A program made the translations under genes and the position numbers. DNA of 64,000 nucleotides from Rhodobacterales bacterium HTCC2255 (GTDB taxonomy: Bacteria > Pseudomonadota > Alphaproteobacteria > Rhodobacterales > Rhodobacteraceae): NCBI GenBank assembly GCA_000153745.1, contig DS022282.1:354027-418026 (forward strand), written 5' to 3'. Below, piece by piece: positions 1 through 9,577 of the stretch (its first letter is position 1; the number at the start of each line of letters is the position of its first letter). A model generated the notes under the pieces. It had not been told where the DNA came from. It did no database searches and was given only the letters and a program-made list of their open reading frames with translations.

Positions 1-1
1 A

Positions 2-517
2 TTGAACGATGCCATTGGTATAGAAAATGGAATAATGACAACTATTCATTCTTACACAGGTGATCAACCAACATTAGACAAAAAGCACACTGATTTATAT
101 AGATCAAGAGCTGCAGCGATGAGCATGATACCCACTTCAACTGGAGCAGCTAAAGCAGTTAGTCTTGTTTTACCTGAACTAGCAGGAAAATTAGACGGAT
201 CAGCGATAAGAGTTCCCACACCTAACGTATCATGCGTAGATTTAACATTTCAAGCAAGTAGAGATACAAACATTGAAGAAATAAACGCAGCAGTAAAGAA
301 GGTAGCAGAAACATCTATGAAGGGTGTATTAGATTATGATCCAGAGCCAAAAGTATCCATAGATTTTAATCATGACACTCACTCTTCAAATTTCGCACCA
401 GCTCAAACAAAAGTTTTAAATAACCGTTTAGTAAGAGTGTTAAGTTGGTATGATAACGAATGGGGTTTTTCTTGCAGAATGGCTGATACTGCAATTGCAA
501 TGGGCAAACTATTATAA
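2..517 (+). CDS. gapA: Glyceraldehyde-3-phosphate dehydrogenase, C-terminal part (5' end outside window)
   Basis: Oxidises glyceraldehyde 3-phosphate to 1,3-bisphosphoglycerate in glycolysis, or the reverse in gluconeogenesis. The visible 171 residues are the catalytic domain after the active-site cysteine: [10 protein letters not shown], the TSTGAAKAV phosphate-binding stretch, RVPTPNVS and the terminal [10 protein letters not shown] motif are all present. The catalytic Cys and the cofactor-specificity residues lie upstream of the window, so NAD or NADP preference cannot be read. The reading frame is open to the left edge, so the TTG at position 2 is not a real start. pgk follows after 80 bp, a normal glycolytic order. 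Confidence 0.96.
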   Translation: MNDAIGIENGIMTTIHSYTGDQPTLDKKHTDLYRSRAAAMSMIPTSTGAAKAVSLVLPELAGKLDGSAIRVPTPNVSCVDLTFQASRDTNIEEINAAVKKVAETSMKGVLDYDPEPKVSIDFNHDTHSSNFAPAQTKVLNNRLVRVLSWYDNEWGFSCRMADTAIAMGKLL

Positions 518-597
518 ATAGTTACTTTAGACACAAAAAAATATTATTCTTGGATTAAAATATTCAAAAATAAAATAGTAATAACTGGAGATAGCGA

Positions 598-1788
598 ATG
601 GCATTACGCACATTAGATGATTTTAATCTAAAAAATAAAAATATTCTGATACGTGTCGATATGAATGTTCCCATTCATAATGGGCAAGTAACAGATTCCA
701 CTAGGCTTTCTCGGGCAGTACCAACAATACTAGAGGTGCTAGAAAAAGGTGGTAAACCAATACTTTTATCACATTTTGGACGCCCTACTCGTGGATTTGA
801 CTTAACAATGTCAACTCAACAAGCCGTTACCGCATTATCAAATAGATTAAAAAAGCGCGTTCATTTTGCTTCATCATGTATTGGCGAAACTGCACAATTA
901 GCCGTAAATACATTACCAGAAGGAGATGTGCTATTACTAGAAAATACCCGTTTCCATCAGGGTGAGAAAAAAAATGATCCTGAATTTGCTGCTGAATTAG
1001 CAAAGCTAGGCGATATATTTGTATCAGATACTTTTTCCACTGCACACAGGGCACACGCGTCTGTTGAAGCATTAGCACGTATAATGCCTAGTTGTGCAGG
1101 AAGACTTATGGAAGAAGAAATATCAAGATTAGAGAATGTATTAAGTTCACCAAAAAAACCTGTAATGGCAGTAGTTGGTGGCGCAAAGGTATCTTCCAAA
1201 TTGCTTTTATTGGAAAACCTAATAAGCCCAATGGATAAAATTGTAATTGGTGGTGGAATGGCTAATACATTTTTAGCTGCTAAAGGATATAATATAGGCC
1301 AATCTTTGTGCGAACATGAAATGCAAGATACTGCGCGCTCAATAATGGAAAATGCAAAAAAAATGAATTGCGAAATAATATTGCCCATTGATATTGTTGT
1401 AGCAAAAGAATTTGCCGCAAATACAAATTGTGAAACCTTACCAGCGGACGCTTGCCCTGCTGATTCAATGATTTTAGACGCAGGATCTCAAACAATTAAA
1501 CTTATTCATGAACACTTGAAACATACAAAAACAGTTATATGGAATGGGCCTTTAGGAGCATTTGAAGTTCCTCCATTTAATAAAGCTACAGACGCTGCTG
1601 CAAAGTATGTTGCAGAATTAACTCAATCTGGAAAGATATTATCAGTTGCAGGTGGTGGTGACACAGTTTCAGCACTCAATGGTAGTGGGTCTGCAGATAA
1701 GTTTACATATATTTCAACTGCAGGCGGAGCATTCCTCGAATGGCTTGAAGGTAAAACTTTACCTGGGGTTGCAGTTTTAACATCTTAA
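598..1788 (+). CDS. pgk: Phosphoglycerate kinase
   Basis: Transfers phosphate between 1,3-bisphosphoglycerate and ADP to give 3-phosphoglycerate and ATP. The 396-residue length is normal. The substrate motif DMNVP is at residues 21-25, the GGAKVSSK nucleotide-domain motif at 194-201, and the C-terminal GGGDTVSAL loop near residue 355. A GGAG ribosome site sits just before the ATG. It lies 80 bp after gapA and 24 bp before the aldolase gene, so the three probably share a transcript. Nothing is missing or unusual in the protein. Confidence 0.97.
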   Translation: MALRTLDDFNLKNKNILIRVDMNVPIHNGQVTDSTRLSRAVPTILEVLEKGGKPILLSHFGRPTRGFDLTMSTQQAVTALSNRLKKRVHFASSCIGETAQLAVNTLPEGDVLLLENTRFHQGEKKNDPEFAAELAKLGDIFVSDTFSTAHRAHASVEALARIMPSCAGRLMEEEISRLENVLSSPKKPVMAVVGGAKVSSKLLLLENLISPMDKIVIGGGMANTFLAAKGYNIGQSLCEHEMQDTARSIMENAKKMNCEIILPIDIVVAKEFAANTNCETLPADACPADSMILDAGSQTIKLIHEHLKHTKTVIWNGPLGAFEVPPFNKATDAAAKYVAELTQSGKILSVAGGGDTVSALNGSGSADKFTYISTAGGAFLEWLEGKTLPGVAVLTS

Positions 1789-1812
1789 AATAAATAAAGG
1801 GCAGAATAAAAT

Positions 1813-2703
1813 ATGGCGCATTATGAAAAATTACAAAAAATCATAAGTGGAAATGGTTTCATTGCTGCCTTAGATCAAAGCGGTGGATCCACACCAAAAG
1901 CACTGTTGCAATATGATGTAGACCAAAATTATTATACAAATGACACAGAAATGTATGATCAAATACATTCTATGAGAGCACGTATAGTTTCTTCACCATC
2001 ATTTAATTCAAAGAATATAATTGGTGCCATATTGTTTGAAATGACTATGAACAAACAAATAAATGGAAAAGCATCTGCAACATATTTATGGGAAGACCTT
2101 GGAATTGTTCCATTTTTAAAAATAGACTCAGGCTTGGAACCTGAAGAAAATGGTGTTCATTTATTGAAAGATATTTACGAAATAGATAGAAAGCTAGAGG
2201 TTGCTGTTTCTAAAGGAATATTTGGAACAAAGATGAGATCAGTAATAAACTCAGCATCAGAAAAAGGTATCAATGAAGTTGTAGAGCAACAATTTAAGAT
2301 TAGTGAACAAATAAATAAATATAACTTAGTTCCCATTATTGAGCCTGAGATAACCATATCAATTGCCGATAAGGAAAACGCAGAAAAAATTCTTATGAGA
2401 TCTATTTTGAATAATTTAGATGAATTACCAAAAGATTCAAAAGTAATATTAAAGCTATCATTGCCAGAAATTATGAATTTTTACTTACCATTACTTAATC
2501 ATCCAAACGTATTACGTGTTGTTGCACTTTCAGGCGGATACAATCAAAGAAATGCATTGGATAAATTACGATGCAATAATGGAATGATAGCAAGCTTTTC
2601 AAGAGCCTTAACTGAAGGTTTAAGTATAAATCAAAACGATGATGAATTTAATTCAATAATTGATAAATCAATTCATGATATCGCAACAGCTTCAAAAATT
2701 TAA
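1813..2703 (+). CDS. Fructose-bisphosphate aldolase, class I
   Basis: Cleaves fructose 1,6-bisphosphate to dihydroxyacetone phosphate and glyceraldehyde 3-phosphate through a lysine Schiff base. The 296-residue protein has the class I signature ALDQSGGSTPKAL at 19-31, the segment MRARIVSSPSF near 54-64, and a candidate Schiff-base lysine at K214 in VILKLSLPE. No class II zinc ligands are seen, so this is the metal-free type. An AAAGGGCAG ribosome site precedes the ATG. It sits 24 bp after pgk, which fits the gap-pgk-fba block. The family is clear; I leave the symbol empty because naming of bacterial class I aldolases (fda, fbaB) varies. Confidence 0.93.
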   Translation: MAHYEKLQKIISGNGFIAALDQSGGSTPKALLQYDVDQNYYTNDTEMYDQIHSMRARIVSSPSFNSKNIIGAILFEMTMNKQINGKASATYLWEDLGIVPFLKIDSGLEPEENGVHLLKDIYEIDRKLEVAVSKGIFGTKMRSVINSASEKGINEVVEQQFKISEQINKYNLVPIIEPEITISIADKENAEKILMRSILNNLDELPKDSKVILKLSLPEIMNFYLPLLNHPNVLRVVALSGGYNQRNALDKLRCNNGMIASFSRALTEGLSINQNDDEFNSIIDKSIHDIATASKI

Positions 2704-2798
2704 AATAAATACAAATTGATTCGATTAGGGATTCACAAACAGAATCACATATGTCATAATAGCTTTAAGCAGGAATAAATATCTGCAACGAGGTGAGA

Positions 2799-3104
2799 AT
2801 GGCATATAGACGATCACAAAAAGTTGGATTGAGCACAGCACTATTTTTTGCATTATTTTTAGCACTTACAAGTTACTTTGTTTTTGCAGCAATTCAGGGT
2901 GATTATGGCCATATTAAGAGAATACAGGTAGAGTCCGAAGAAAGACGTCTTGTTCTTCGGCTGGAGGCGCTAAAATTAGAACGCGAACAACTAAAAAATA
3001 AAACCTATAGATTGTCTGATGGTTATTTAGATCTTGATTTATTAGATGAACGTGTTCGAAAAGTATTAGGAATGGCTCGGGTAAATGATGTCATTATACG
3101 CTAA
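2799..3104 (+). CDS. FtsB/DivIC-family septum formation initiator
   Basis: A small single-pass membrane protein of the cell-division FtsB/DivIC family, which bridges FtsL and FtsQ in the divisome. The 101 residues show a short basic N-terminus, one membrane helix at about 11-33 and a charged coiled coil at about 40-70 with heptad-like leucines, followed by a conserved-looking VRKVLGMAR segment. I choose ATG 2799 because AGGTGAG at 2791-2797 is its ribosome site; the GTG at 2793 lies inside that site. In many alphaproteobacteria this gene sits between eno and pdhA. Here pdhA follows, but eno is not adjacent. Confidence 0.82.
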   Translation: MAYRRSQKVGLSTALFFALFLALTSYFVFAAIQGDYGHIKRIQVESEERRLVLRLEALKLEREQLKNKTYRLSDGYLDLDLLDERVRKVLGMARVNDVIIR

Positions 3105-3234
3105 GTAATTGTATTTATACATATTAATACAAACTTAACATGCAAGACAATAATTTATAAATTCTGCGTGCCTTTTGCTTTACAATAGATTATAATAATA
3201 GTTCAATATTAAACCTTTTAAGGGATCTATCGAT

Positions 3235-4224
3235 ATGGCAAAAGCTAAAAAGAAAGCTAAAGCAAATATATCAGCCGATGAATTGCATAAATATTATCGC
3301 GAAATGTTATTAATTCGACGTTTTGAAGAAAAGGCTGGGCAATTATACGGCATGGGCCATATAGGTGGATTTTGCCATTTATATATCGGACAAGAAGCTG
3401 TTGTCGTCGGACTTGAAGCAGCTGCAAAAGAAGGCGATAGCAGATTAACTTCATATCGTGATCATGCCCATATGCTAGCATGTGGCCTTGATCCTAAAGG
3501 AGTTATGGCTGAGCTGACTGGTCGAAAAGATGGTCTATCTAAAGGTAAAGGCGGCTCTATGCATATGTTTAGCAAAGAGAAAAAGTTCTATGGAGGTCAT
3601 GGAATTGTCGCCGCTCAAGTCCCGATCGGAGCTGGATTGGCTCTAGCCAATAAATACAGAGGTGAAGATACTGTCACTTTTACATATTTTGGAGATGGTG
3701 CAGCAAATCAAGGGCAAGTCTATGAAAGCTTTAACATGGCGGCTCTTTGGAAACTCCCAGTGATTTTTGTAGTAGAAAACAATAGATATGCTATGGGAAC
3801 AAGCCTGCAACGCGCAGCCTCTACTCCTGATTTTTATACAAGAGGAGAAGCATTTGGAATTGCTGGAGCAGTTGTAGATGGAATGGATGTGTTAGCAGTA
3901 AAAGCCGCTGGCGAGCTTGCAGTAGAACACTGTCGCGCAGGCAATGGTCCCTTTGTATTAGAGGTAAAAACTTACCGGTATCGGGGTCATTCAATGTCAG
4001 ATCCAGCTAGATATCGCTCTAAAGAGGAGGTAAAAAATGTTAAGGATAATCAAGATCCGATAGATATGGTTAAAGAAATGTTGATCCAAGGTGGCCATTC
4101 TACTCAAGATGACCTTAAGATAATTGATAAAGATATAAAAAAAATCGTTCAAGAGTCTGCAGATTTTGCAATCGCAAGCCCAGAACCTGACCTAAACGAA
4201 CTTTACACAGATATTTTGGTTTAA
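3235..4224 (+). CDS. pdhA: Pyruvate dehydrogenase E1 component, alpha subunit
   Basis: Thiamine-diphosphate-binding subunit of the E1 heterotetramer that decarboxylates pyruvate and passes the acetyl group to E2. The 329-residue protein has the TPP motif GDGAANQGQ at 153-161 closing with NN at 182-183, and the conserved loop YRGHSMSDP at 249-257. The N-terminus is lysine/alanine-rich and probably flexible. AAGGGATC precedes the ATG. It heads a tight pdhA-pdhB-pdhC operon with 12 bp and 10 bp spacers. Length and motifs are normal for alphaproteobacterial PdhA. Confidence 0.97.
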   Translation: MAKAKKKAKANISADELHKYYREMLLIRRFEEKAGQLYGMGHIGGFCHLYIGQEAVVVGLEAAAKEGDSRLTSYRDHAHMLACGLDPKGVMAELTGRKDGLSKGKGGSMHMFSKEKKFYGGHGIVAAQVPIGAGLALANKYRGEDTVTFTYFGDGAANQGQVYESFNMAALWKLPVIFVVENNRYAMGTSLQRAASTPDFYTRGEAFGIAGAVVDGMDVLAVKAAGELAVEHCRAGNGPFVLEVKTYRYRGHSMSDPARYRSKEEVKNVKDNQDPIDMVKEMLIQGGHSTQDDLKIIDKDIKKIVQESADFAIASPEPDLNELYTDILV

Positions 4225-4236
4225 GGAGTAGAACCT

Positions 4237-5625
4237 ATGACAATCAATATCCTTATGCCCGCATTATCACCTACTATGGAAGAAGGCACACTAGCAAAAT
4301 GGTTAGTTAAAGAAGGTGATATCGTTCAAAGCGGTGATATCATGGCAGAAATTGAAACAGATAAAGCTACAATGGAATTTGAAGCTGTGGATGAGGGAAC
4401 AATTGGTAAAATCTTAATTCCAGAAGGTACTGAAAATGTAACCGTTAATACTGCCATAGCAATTTTATTAGAAGATGGTGAAAACCTTTCAAATCTTAAT
4501 GAAGTATCTTCACCAGTCGCGGCTGATAAATTAGAAAAAACAATAACTTTAACAGAAAATGTAATTTCGAAAGATATTATCGAACAGTCAACAAAAATAT
4601 CAAATAAATATATTGAATCAGAATTAATACCTGATGGAACAACATTTACACCAACTACAGTTCGTGATGCATTACGAGATGCAATGGCTGAAGAAATGCG
4701 ATCAAATGATAATGTATTTCTTATGGGCGAAGAAGTTGCAGAATATGAAGGTGCATATAAAGTTTCTCAAGGGCTTCTTGATGAATTTGGGGACAAACGT
4801 ATCATTGATACTCCCATTACCGAACACGGATTTGCTGGTATTGCAGTAGGTGCTGCATTTGGTGGCTTAAATCCCATTGTTGAGTTTATGACTTTTAATT
4901 TTGCTCTACAAGCAATGGACCATATCATAAACTCTGCTGCGAAAACCCTTTATATGTCTGGCGGACAAATGGGTGCACCTATGGTATTTCGAGGTCCAAA
5001 TGGAGCAGCCTCAAGAGTTGGTGCTCAACATTCTCATTGCTTTGCTGCTTGGTATGCTCAAATTCCAGGACTTAAAGTAGTCATGCCATATTCAGCAGCT
5101 GATGCAAAAGGTTTATTAAAATCAGCCATTCGAGATCCTAACCCTGTAGTATTTTTAGAAAATGAAATGTTGTATGGGCGTACTTTTGAAGTACCTGATT
5201 TAAAAGATTTCACAGTACCAATTGGGAAAGCAAAGATTTGGCGTGAAGGTTCTGATGTCACTTTGGTGAGTTTTGGGATTGGAATGCAATATGCACTTGA
5301 AGCCGCTGAATTATTAGAAGCAGACGGCATATCTGCTGAGGTTATTGATTTACGGACTATAAGGCCAATAGATTATGATACATTGATTAATTCAATAAAG
5401 AAAACAAATCGCTGTGTAACAATTGAAGAAGGATTTCCTGTTGCCTCAATAGGCAATCATCTTTCTGCGGTAATAATGGAACGTGCATTTGATTACCTCG
5501 ATGCACCGGTAATTAATTGCACAGGTAAAGATGTACCAATGCCATATGCAGCAAACCTTGAAAAGCTTGCTCTTGTCACTACACAAGAAGTGCTAGAAGC
5601 CGTAAAGCAAGTAACTTATAAATAG
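4237..5625 (+). CDS. pdhB: Pyruvate dehydrogenase E1 component, beta subunit with N-terminal lipoyl domain
   Basis: Second subunit of E1. Residues 1-78 form a biotinyl/lipoyl domain with the lipoylation site [10 protein letters not shown] (K43). A linker of about 55 residues follows, then the transketolase-like pyrimidine and C-terminal domains from about residue 133 ([37 protein letters not shown]). The extra lipoyl domain is a known trait of alphaproteobacterial E1-beta, and it is nearly identical to the lipoyl domain of the next gene, so recent exchange between the two is likely. AAGGAG precedes the ATG. Length 462 residues. Confidence 0.97.
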   Translation: MTINILMPALSPTMEEGTLAKWLVKEGDIVQSGDIMAEIETDKATMEFEAVDEGTIGKILIPEGTENVTVNTAIAILLEDGENLSNLNEVSSPVAADKLEKTITLTENVISKDIIEQSTKISNKYIESELIPDGTTFTPTTVRDALRDAMAEEMRSNDNVFLMGEEVAEYEGAYKVSQGLLDEFGDKRIIDTPITEHGFAGIAVGAAFGGLNPIVEFMTFNFALQAMDHIINSAAKTLYMSGGQMGAPMVFRGPNGAASRVGAQHSHCFAAWYAQIPGLKVVMPYSAADAKGLLKSAIRDPNPVVFLENEMLYGRTFEVPDLKDFTVPIGKAKIWREGSDVTLVSFGIGMQYALEAAELLEADGISAEVIDLRTIRPIDYDTLINSIKKTNRCVTIEEGFPVASIGNHLSAVIMERAFDYLDAPVINCTGKDVPMPYAANLEKLALVTTQEVLEAVKQVTYK

Positions 5626-5635
5626 GAGAACAATT

Positions 5636-6898
5636 ATGCCAATAAATATTCAGATGCCGGCTCTTTCTCCTACAATGGAAGAAGGCACTCTTGCAAAATG
5701 GTTAGTTAAAGAAGGCGATACAGTTGAAAGTGGCGATGTGATGGCCGAAATTGAAACTGACAAAGCGACAATGGAATTTGAAGCCGTTGATGAAGGTGTT
5801 ATTGGAAAAATAATTGTACCAGAAGGATCAACTGGCATTAAAGTAAATGAAATAATCGCCATTTTATTAGAGGATGGAGAAAATTCTTCAAATATTAAAA
5901 CTAATGACCCTGAAAATAAACAAGATGTGGTAGATATCATTAAAAATGATGAAAAAACACCAGTCATAAAATCAGAAAATACTGATCTAAAATTTTCAAA
6001 AGAGAGAATTTTTGCAACACCATTAGCTAGACGCATAGCCCAATCTACTAATGTAGATCTAGCCAATATAAAGGGATCTGGGCCTTATGGACGAATTGTA
6101 AAAGCTGATGTTCAATCAAAAAATGCCATCGCTTTAGAAAAAGCACCCAAAACTCAAATAACAAGTTCTGTAACATCTGAAACAATAAAGGCCATGTACA
6201 AAGATAGAGAATTTGCTGAAATACCACTTGATGGAATGCGAAAAGTCATAGCAAACAGACTAACTGAAGCAAAACAAACAATACCTCATTTTTATCTTCG
6301 AAAATCCGTTAATTTGGATAAATTATTAATTGTTAGATCTGAAATGAATACTGGATTGATAGATCAAGGCATAAAAATATCCGTAAATGATTTCATAATA
6401 AAAGCAAGTTCACTTGCCTTACAAGATATACCACAAGCAAATGTAGTTTGGGCTCAAGATCGAATATTACAAATGACTTCCTCAGACGTTGCTGTTGCAG
6501 TATCTGTTGAAGGCGGATTATATACTCCAGTTATTTTTGATAGTGAGAAAAAGACGCTTTCATCGTTATCCTTGGAAATCAAAGATCTTGCATCTCGCGC
6601 AAGAGATAAAAAACTTTTACCAAATGAATATCAAGGTGGTAGTTTCGCTATATCTAACCTTGGCATGATGGGTGTTGAAAATTTTGACGCAGTTATAAAT
6701 CCACCACATGGATCTATTCTAGCAGTTGGAGCGGGCACAAAAAAACCTATAGTAAAAGAAGATGGAACTATATGCGTTGCAACAGTAATGTCCTTAACAT
6801 TGTCTGTTGACCATAGAGCTATTGACGGAGCACTAGGTGCAGAATTTTTAGCAAAAATTACAAATTACTTAGAAAACCCATTAACTATGTTAGTTTAA
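5636..6898 (+). CDS. pdhC: Dihydrolipoamide acetyltransferase, E2 of pyruvate dehydrogenase
   Basis: Core acetyltransferase of the pyruvate dehydrogenase complex; moves acetyl from lipoamide to CoA. Domains in order: a single lipoyl domain (1-78, K43), a peripheral-subunit-binding domain around 123-160 ([22 protein letters not shown]), and the catalytic domain from about 195. The active-site HRAIDG motif has H393 and D397. The 420-residue length is typical. AGGAG precedes the ATG. The E3 gene lpd, which often follows, is absent: cysE lies next on the opposite strand, so E3 must be encoded elsewhere. Confidence 0.96.
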   Translation: MPINIQMPALSPTMEEGTLAKWLVKEGDTVESGDVMAEIETDKATMEFEAVDEGVIGKIIVPEGSTGIKVNEIIAILLEDGENSSNIKTNDPENKQDVVDIIKNDEKTPVIKSENTDLKFSKERIFATPLARRIAQSTNVDLANIKGSGPYGRIVKADVQSKNAIALEKAPKTQITSSVTSETIKAMYKDREFAEIPLDGMRKVIANRLTEAKQTIPHFYLRKSVNLDKLLIVRSEMNTGLIDQGIKISVNDFIIKASSLALQDIPQANVVWAQDRILQMTSSDVAVAVSVEGGLYTPVIFDSEKKTLSSLSLEIKDLASRARDKKLLPNEYQGGSFAISNLGMMGVENFDAVINPPHGSILAVGAGTKKPIVKEDGTICVATVMSLTLSVDHRAIDGALGAEFLAKITNYLENPLTMLV

Positions 6899-6935
6899 TA
6901 ATATCTCATTATAAATATCATAATAGGATGTTATT

Positions 6936-7760
6936 TTATGAAGTCTTTTCACAACCTTCAAAAAATTGATCCATTGTTTGAGAGGGCTGGTCACAGCCAG
7001 CCTCCCCAACAATTAATCCAGGCACTCCTGCTACAGTTTTGCAAGGTGGTATATCTTTTAAAACAACAGAACCAGCTGCAATTTTAGAACAATATCCTAC
7101 AGTTATATTTCCTAATATTTTAGCACCAGCACCAATTAAAACACCGTTTTCAATCGTAGGATGCCTATCCCCATCAGCTTTACCAGTTCCGCCAAGCGTA
7201 ACTGAATGTAACATTGATACATTATCACCAACACGAGATGTTTCACCAATTACAATTGAATGGGCGTGATCTATCATAATACCACAACCCAAAACAGCCC
7301 CTGGATGTATATCAACGCCAAACACTTCCGAACACCTCATCTGAATAAAATATGCTATCTCTTTTCGATCATTTTTCCATAGCCAGTGAGAAACTCTATA
7401 AGCTTGTAATGCCTGATAACCTTTAAAAAAAAGCATTGGTTGCAGCATTTGATGGCAAGCTGGATCACGATCAAAAACAGCGACCATGTCTGCTCTTGCA
7501 GATAATGCAATCGAGTCGTCTGTAGATAAAACTTCATCAACAATTTCACGTAAGATTTGTGCTGGCATTTCCTCTGAGGACAACTTTAATGATATTCTAT
7601 AGCTAAGTGCTTTTCTAAAAGTATTATGGTGCAAGATACTTGAATGAACCATTCCACCCATTAATGGCTCTGCAAGAATCAAAGCTGAAGCTTCATTCTG
7701 AATTCTACCCCATACAGGATCTATATTTTGAAGTTTTTTATTTGGCTGAGACATAACCAA
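6936..7760 (-). CDS. cysE: Serine O-acetyltransferase
   Basis: Acetylates L-serine with acetyl-CoA to O-acetylserine, the acceptor for sulfide in cysteine synthesis. The 274-residue protein has the N-terminal helical domain (PVWGRIQNEA, near 15-25) and a C-terminal left-handed beta-helix of hexapeptide repeats with the family stretch IDHAHSIVIGET and SVTLGGTGK. The C-terminal tail ends in a short polar segment rather than the classical Ile that docks into cysteine synthase. ATG at 7754 is an alternative start. It is convergent with pdhC and faces the glycosyltransferase island from its other side. Confidence 0.95.
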   Translation of the reverse strand: MVMSQPNKKLQNIDPVWGRIQNEASALILAEPLMGGMVHSSILHHNTFRKALSYRISLKLSSEEMPAQILREIVDEVLSTDDSIALSARADMVAVFDRDPACHQMLQPMLFFKGYQALQAYRVSHWLWKNDRKEIAYFIQMRCSEVFGVDIHPGAVLGCGIMIDHAHSIVIGETSRVGDNVSMLHSVTLGGTGKADGDRHPTIENGVLIGAGAKILGNITVGYCSKIAAGSVVLKDIPPCKTVAGVPGLIVGEAGCDQPSQTMDQFFEGCEKTS

Positions 7761-7941
7761 TCTTTCATTAGGCTGATTAACTAATACAACTATTAGAGAA
7801 GACTATATATATTAAAATACTTATTTAACAATACATTTGGAACTTAACTTTCTAATTGAAACATAATATACAATTATATTATTATACCTTTAATCTCATA
7901 AATTGATACTTCATGAATGGTTACAATATTAAGGCACTACT

Positions 7942-8691
7942 ATGAATTCAGAAGTTTCCAATATAAAGTGTTTTATTATTCACTTAAAACGCGCAAATAA
8001 GCGCAGGAAGTTTGTTGATGAAATAGTTAATAATATGCCTATTGCATCAGAAATTATAGACGCCATAGATGGGAGCTTATTACCAGAAAAAGAGATTAAC
8101 AGCATCTTATCAAATAAAAAAATTTGTAACCCTAAATATCCTTTTAATATAAATTTAGGTGAAATTGGTTGTTTTCTCAGCCATAGGGAAGCTTGGCAAC
8201 GGATAGTAGATCAAAAACTTGAAGCAGGTTTAATAATAGAAGATGACGTAAGAGTTAACACACCAATATTTAATAAATCATTAAATTTTACATTAAGATA
8301 CATTAGAAAATATAAATACATTCAATTTCAAGTACGTGAACCTAATCGGCGTGCTGATATAATTGAAACTGAAAATAAATTAAAAATATTAAATCCCTTA
8401 CCAGTACACCTAAGAACTTCAGCACAACTCGTTAGCTTTGAAGCTGCTGTGGAGTTACTAAATAAAACTAAAAAAATAGACCGACCTGTCGATACAACCT
8501 TACAAATGTTTTGGGAAACTAAAATTAAATGTTATTGCGTAAACCAATCAGGCATATCTGATCATACCTTGGAAGCTGGTGGAAGCACATTGGCTCATAA
8601 AAACCATTCTAAACATAAAATTTTAAGAAATATTAAACGTTTAGAATACAGATTAAAAATATTCTATTTATCACAATTTCAAAAATATTAG
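7942..8691 (+). CDS. Glycosyltransferase family 25 (LPS/LOS biosynthesis)
   Basis: A 249-residue GT25-type transferase, the family of bacterial lipooligosaccharide galactosyltransferases. Visible features: the N-terminal CFIIHLKRA strand (10-18), GEIGCFLSHREAW (73-85) and the donor/metal motif IIEDDV (98-103). No signal peptide or membrane helix, so it acts in the cytoplasm on a surface-glycan precursor. It opens a three-gene block, with the next gene 10 bp away. Base composition is strikingly AT-rich with many AAA/ATA codons, which suggests a horizontally shuffled surface-glycan locus. Sugar donor and acceptor cannot be told. Confidence 0.85.
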   Translation: MNSEVSNIKCFIIHLKRANKRRKFVDEIVNNMPIASEIIDAIDGSLLPEKEINSILSNKKICNPKYPFNINLGEIGCFLSHREAWQRIVDQKLEAGLIIEDDVRVNTPIFNKSLNFTLRYIRKYKYIQFQVREPNRRADIIETENKLKILNPLPVHLRTSAQLVSFEAAVELLNKTKKIDRPVDTTLQMFWETKIKCYCVNQSGISDHTLEAGGSTLAHKNHSKHKILRNIKRLEYRLKIFYLSQFQKY

Positions 8692-8701
8692 AGATATAAA
8701 T

Positions 8702-9559
8702 ATGATTTATACACGCATAAGAGGTGGACTTGGAAACCAATTATTTCAATATAGTGCTGCACGATCTTTAGCTGATTATTTAAATGTCTCATTGGGCCTC
8801 GATACAAGAGAATTTGATGAAAATAGCCCATATAAGATGTCTTTAAATCATTTTAATATACGCGCTGATTTAAATCCACCCGATTTAATAAAACACAAAA
8901 AAGATGGAAAAATAGCTTATATAATAGATCATATCAAAGGAAACCAAAAAAAAGTCTACAAAGAACCATTTCTAAGTTTTGATAAGAACCTATTTTCAAA
9001 TGTTGATGGAACTTATTTAAAAGGATATTGGCAATCTGAAAAATATTTCCTTAGAAATAGAAAAAATATTTTAAGTGATATAAATCTTATTAAAAAAACT
9101 GATAAATTTAATACTATAAATTTAAAAGAAATAAAGAAATCGACATCAATATCCTTGCATATAAGAAGAGGTGATTATTTATCAAATGAATCTTATAATG
9201 AAACACATGGCATATGTAGTTTATCATATTATACAGATGCTGTTGAATATATTAAAAACCGTCTGGGAGAAAATATTAAAGTTTTTGCTTTCTCTGATGA
9301 TCCTGATTGGGTGCTTGAGAATTTGAAACTTTCAGTCGATATCAAAATTATAAATAATAATACATCTGCAAATAGTTTTGAGGATCTTAGACTTATGCTT
9401 AATTGTGATCATAATATTATCGCTAATTCTTCTTTTTCATGGTGGGGAGCTTGGCTTAACCAAAACCCAGAAAAAATTGTAATATCACCAAAAAAATGGT
9501 ATAATAAAAAACAATTACAAAATGCTGATATTGTTCCATCATCTTGGCTTAAGTATTAA
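8702..9559 (+). CDS. Alpha-1,2-fucosyltransferase-like glycosyltransferase (GT11)
   Basis: GT11 transferases add fucose (usually from GDP-fucose) in alpha-1,2 linkage to a galactose of a surface glycan. The 285 residues show the GT11 hallmarks: RGGLGNQLFQYSAAR at 7-21, the GDP-binding HIRRGDY at 153-159, and NSSFSWWGAW near 242-251. Soluble, no signal. It lies between a GT25 and a GT10 gene with 10 and 18 bp spacers, so it is co-transcribed. GDP-fucose synthesis genes (gmd, fcl) are not in the window. Family assignment is firm; linkage is by family only. Confidence 0.9.
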   Translation: MIYTRIRGGLGNQLFQYSAARSLADYLNVSLGLDTREFDENSPYKMSLNHFNIRADLNPPDLIKHKKDGKIAYIIDHIKGNQKKVYKEPFLSFDKNLFSNVDGTYLKGYWQSEKYFLRNRKNILSDINLIKKTDKFNTINLKEIKKSTSISLHIRRGDYLSNESYNETHGICSLSYYTDAVEYIKNRLGENIKVFAFSDDPDWVLENLKLSVDIKIINNNTSANSFEDLRLMLNCDHNIIANSSFSWWGAWLNQNPEKIVISPKKWYNKKQLQNADIVPSSWLKY

Positions 9560-9577
9560 TTGTTTTGGTAAAATATT

